Shown here piece by piece: positions 6,972 to 7,424 of a DNA stretch of 7,424 nt; positions within the stretch are counted from its first letter, which is position 1, and each line of letters starts with the position of its first letter. Source of the DNA: Pseudomonadota bacterium (GTDB lineage Bacteria > Pseudomonadota > Alphaproteobacteria > Acetobacterales > Acetobacteraceae); assembly GCA_021808055.1 (NCBI GenBank), contig JAKBCH010000078.1, positions 1 to 7,424 of the forward strand. The letters are read 5' to 3'. The translations under genes were made by a program, and so were the position numbers. A model generated the notes under the pieces. The model was not told where the DNA came from, did not search any database, and saw only the letters and a list, made by a program, of their open reading frames with translations.

Positions 6972-7424
6972 TTGGATCGCGACATTCTGCTTCTTTCGTC
7001 CACGCTCTGTGTCTTGTGCCTCGGCGTCATCCTGGTCGCTGTGGATATTTTCGCGGACACCAGGCGCAAGGTGGTCACGCTGGCGCCGCCAAAGGATGAT
7101 TTGCGGGTTTTTCTTCGCATCGCGCCGCCTATGACCAAGTCGCCCACCCAGCCTGGCCCCAACGAATCAGTACAGCCCGGCTCCACGACCTATGAAACAC
7201 CGCCCACCCCGGCGGAATTCATTTTCCGGCGCCGTGTTTCTCGGGATTTTGCCTCCATGGAGCTGAGCCACAAGCGCTTCCGCTCGGCAACGGAAACCGA
7301 GGCAGCGGCCCCAGCACCGGTAGAAATCTCCATCATCCGCAACGAGATCCGCGCCGTGCTAGAGGCCCCGGCGCCAGCCGCGCCACGCCACGCCCGGCCG
7401 GTGGCAGAGCTGATCTGGACAGAA
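6972..7424 (+). CDS. Unknown protein with one N-terminal membrane segment, 3' end beyond window
   Basis: I do not recognise this gene. The frame starts with TTG at 6972 and stays open for 151 codons to the right window edge. After MDRD comes one hydrophobic stretch at about residues 5-25 (ILLLSSTLCVLCLGVILVAVD), followed by basic residues (RRK, 31-33). This suggests a single-pass anchor or uncleaved signal segment; two cysteines in the hydrophobic core do not form a clear lipobox. The rest is hydrophilic and rich in proline and alanine, with low-complexity runs near 109-117 and 132-142 and a charged stretch around 84-104. It looks largely disordered, like a linker or periplasm-facing tail. 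Its own GGAGG and the 71-base gap suggest it is not part of the hut operon, though readthrough cannot be excluded. Steady codon use and 150 stop-free codons with a good ribosome site support its being real. The missing 3' part could contain the informative domain. Confidence 0.65.
   Translation, partial: MDRDILLLSSTLCVLCLGVILVAVDIFADTRRKVVTLAPPKDDLRVFLRIAPPMTKSPTQPGPNESVQPGSTTYETPPTPAEFIFRRRVSRDFASMELSHKRFRSATETEAAAPAPVEISIIRNEIRAVLEAPAPAAPRHARPVAELIWTE

Overview
This window holds one histidine-utilisation (hut) locus and the start of an unrelated gene. The DNA is GC-rich and the genes are packed tightly. The five-step pathway (HutF plus HutG) with a GntR-type HutC repressor points to a proteobacterium. 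The protein texture fits an alphaproteobacterium, possibly of the Acetobacteraceae/Rhodospirillales type, but that placement is a guess from general appearance.

Layout. A leftward (minus-strand) operon runs from 4803 to the left edge in the order hutI, hutH, hutG, hutU. Each of the three junctions is a 4-base ATGA overlap, so the four genes look like one translationally coupled transcript. hutU is cut by the window edge and lacks roughly its last 110 residues. A rightward (plus-strand) pair, hutF then hutC, begins at a GTG at 4868 and ends at 6900. The two arms face away from each other across only 64 bases (4804-4867). That gap holds a perfect palindrome, TGTATATACA, which matches the known HutC operator. 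It also holds a likely hutF promoter whose -10 box lies inside the operator, and the hutF Shine-Dalgarno sequence.

How the genes work together. HutH deaminates histidine to urocanate, HutU hydrates it to imidazolonepropionate, and HutI opens the ring to N-formimidoylglutamate. HutF removes the imino nitrogen as ammonia to give N-formylglutamate, and HutG hydrolyses that to glutamate and formate. All five enzymes are present and their recognisable active-site motifs are intact. HutC, encoded behind hutF, should bind the shared operator, repress both arms and its own synthesis, and be released by urocanate. No histidine or urocanate transporter and no hutD lie in this window.

Right end (6901-7424). 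A 71-base AT-richer spacer is followed by a frame starting with TTG at 6972 and open to the window edge. It encodes an unrecognised protein with one N-terminal membrane segment and a proline/alanine-rich remainder. I found no RNA genes, mobile elements, CRISPR arrays or long repeats, and nothing that looks like an undescribed system. The most useful points for follow-up are the single-operator divergent control region and the uncharacterised membrane-anchored gene.
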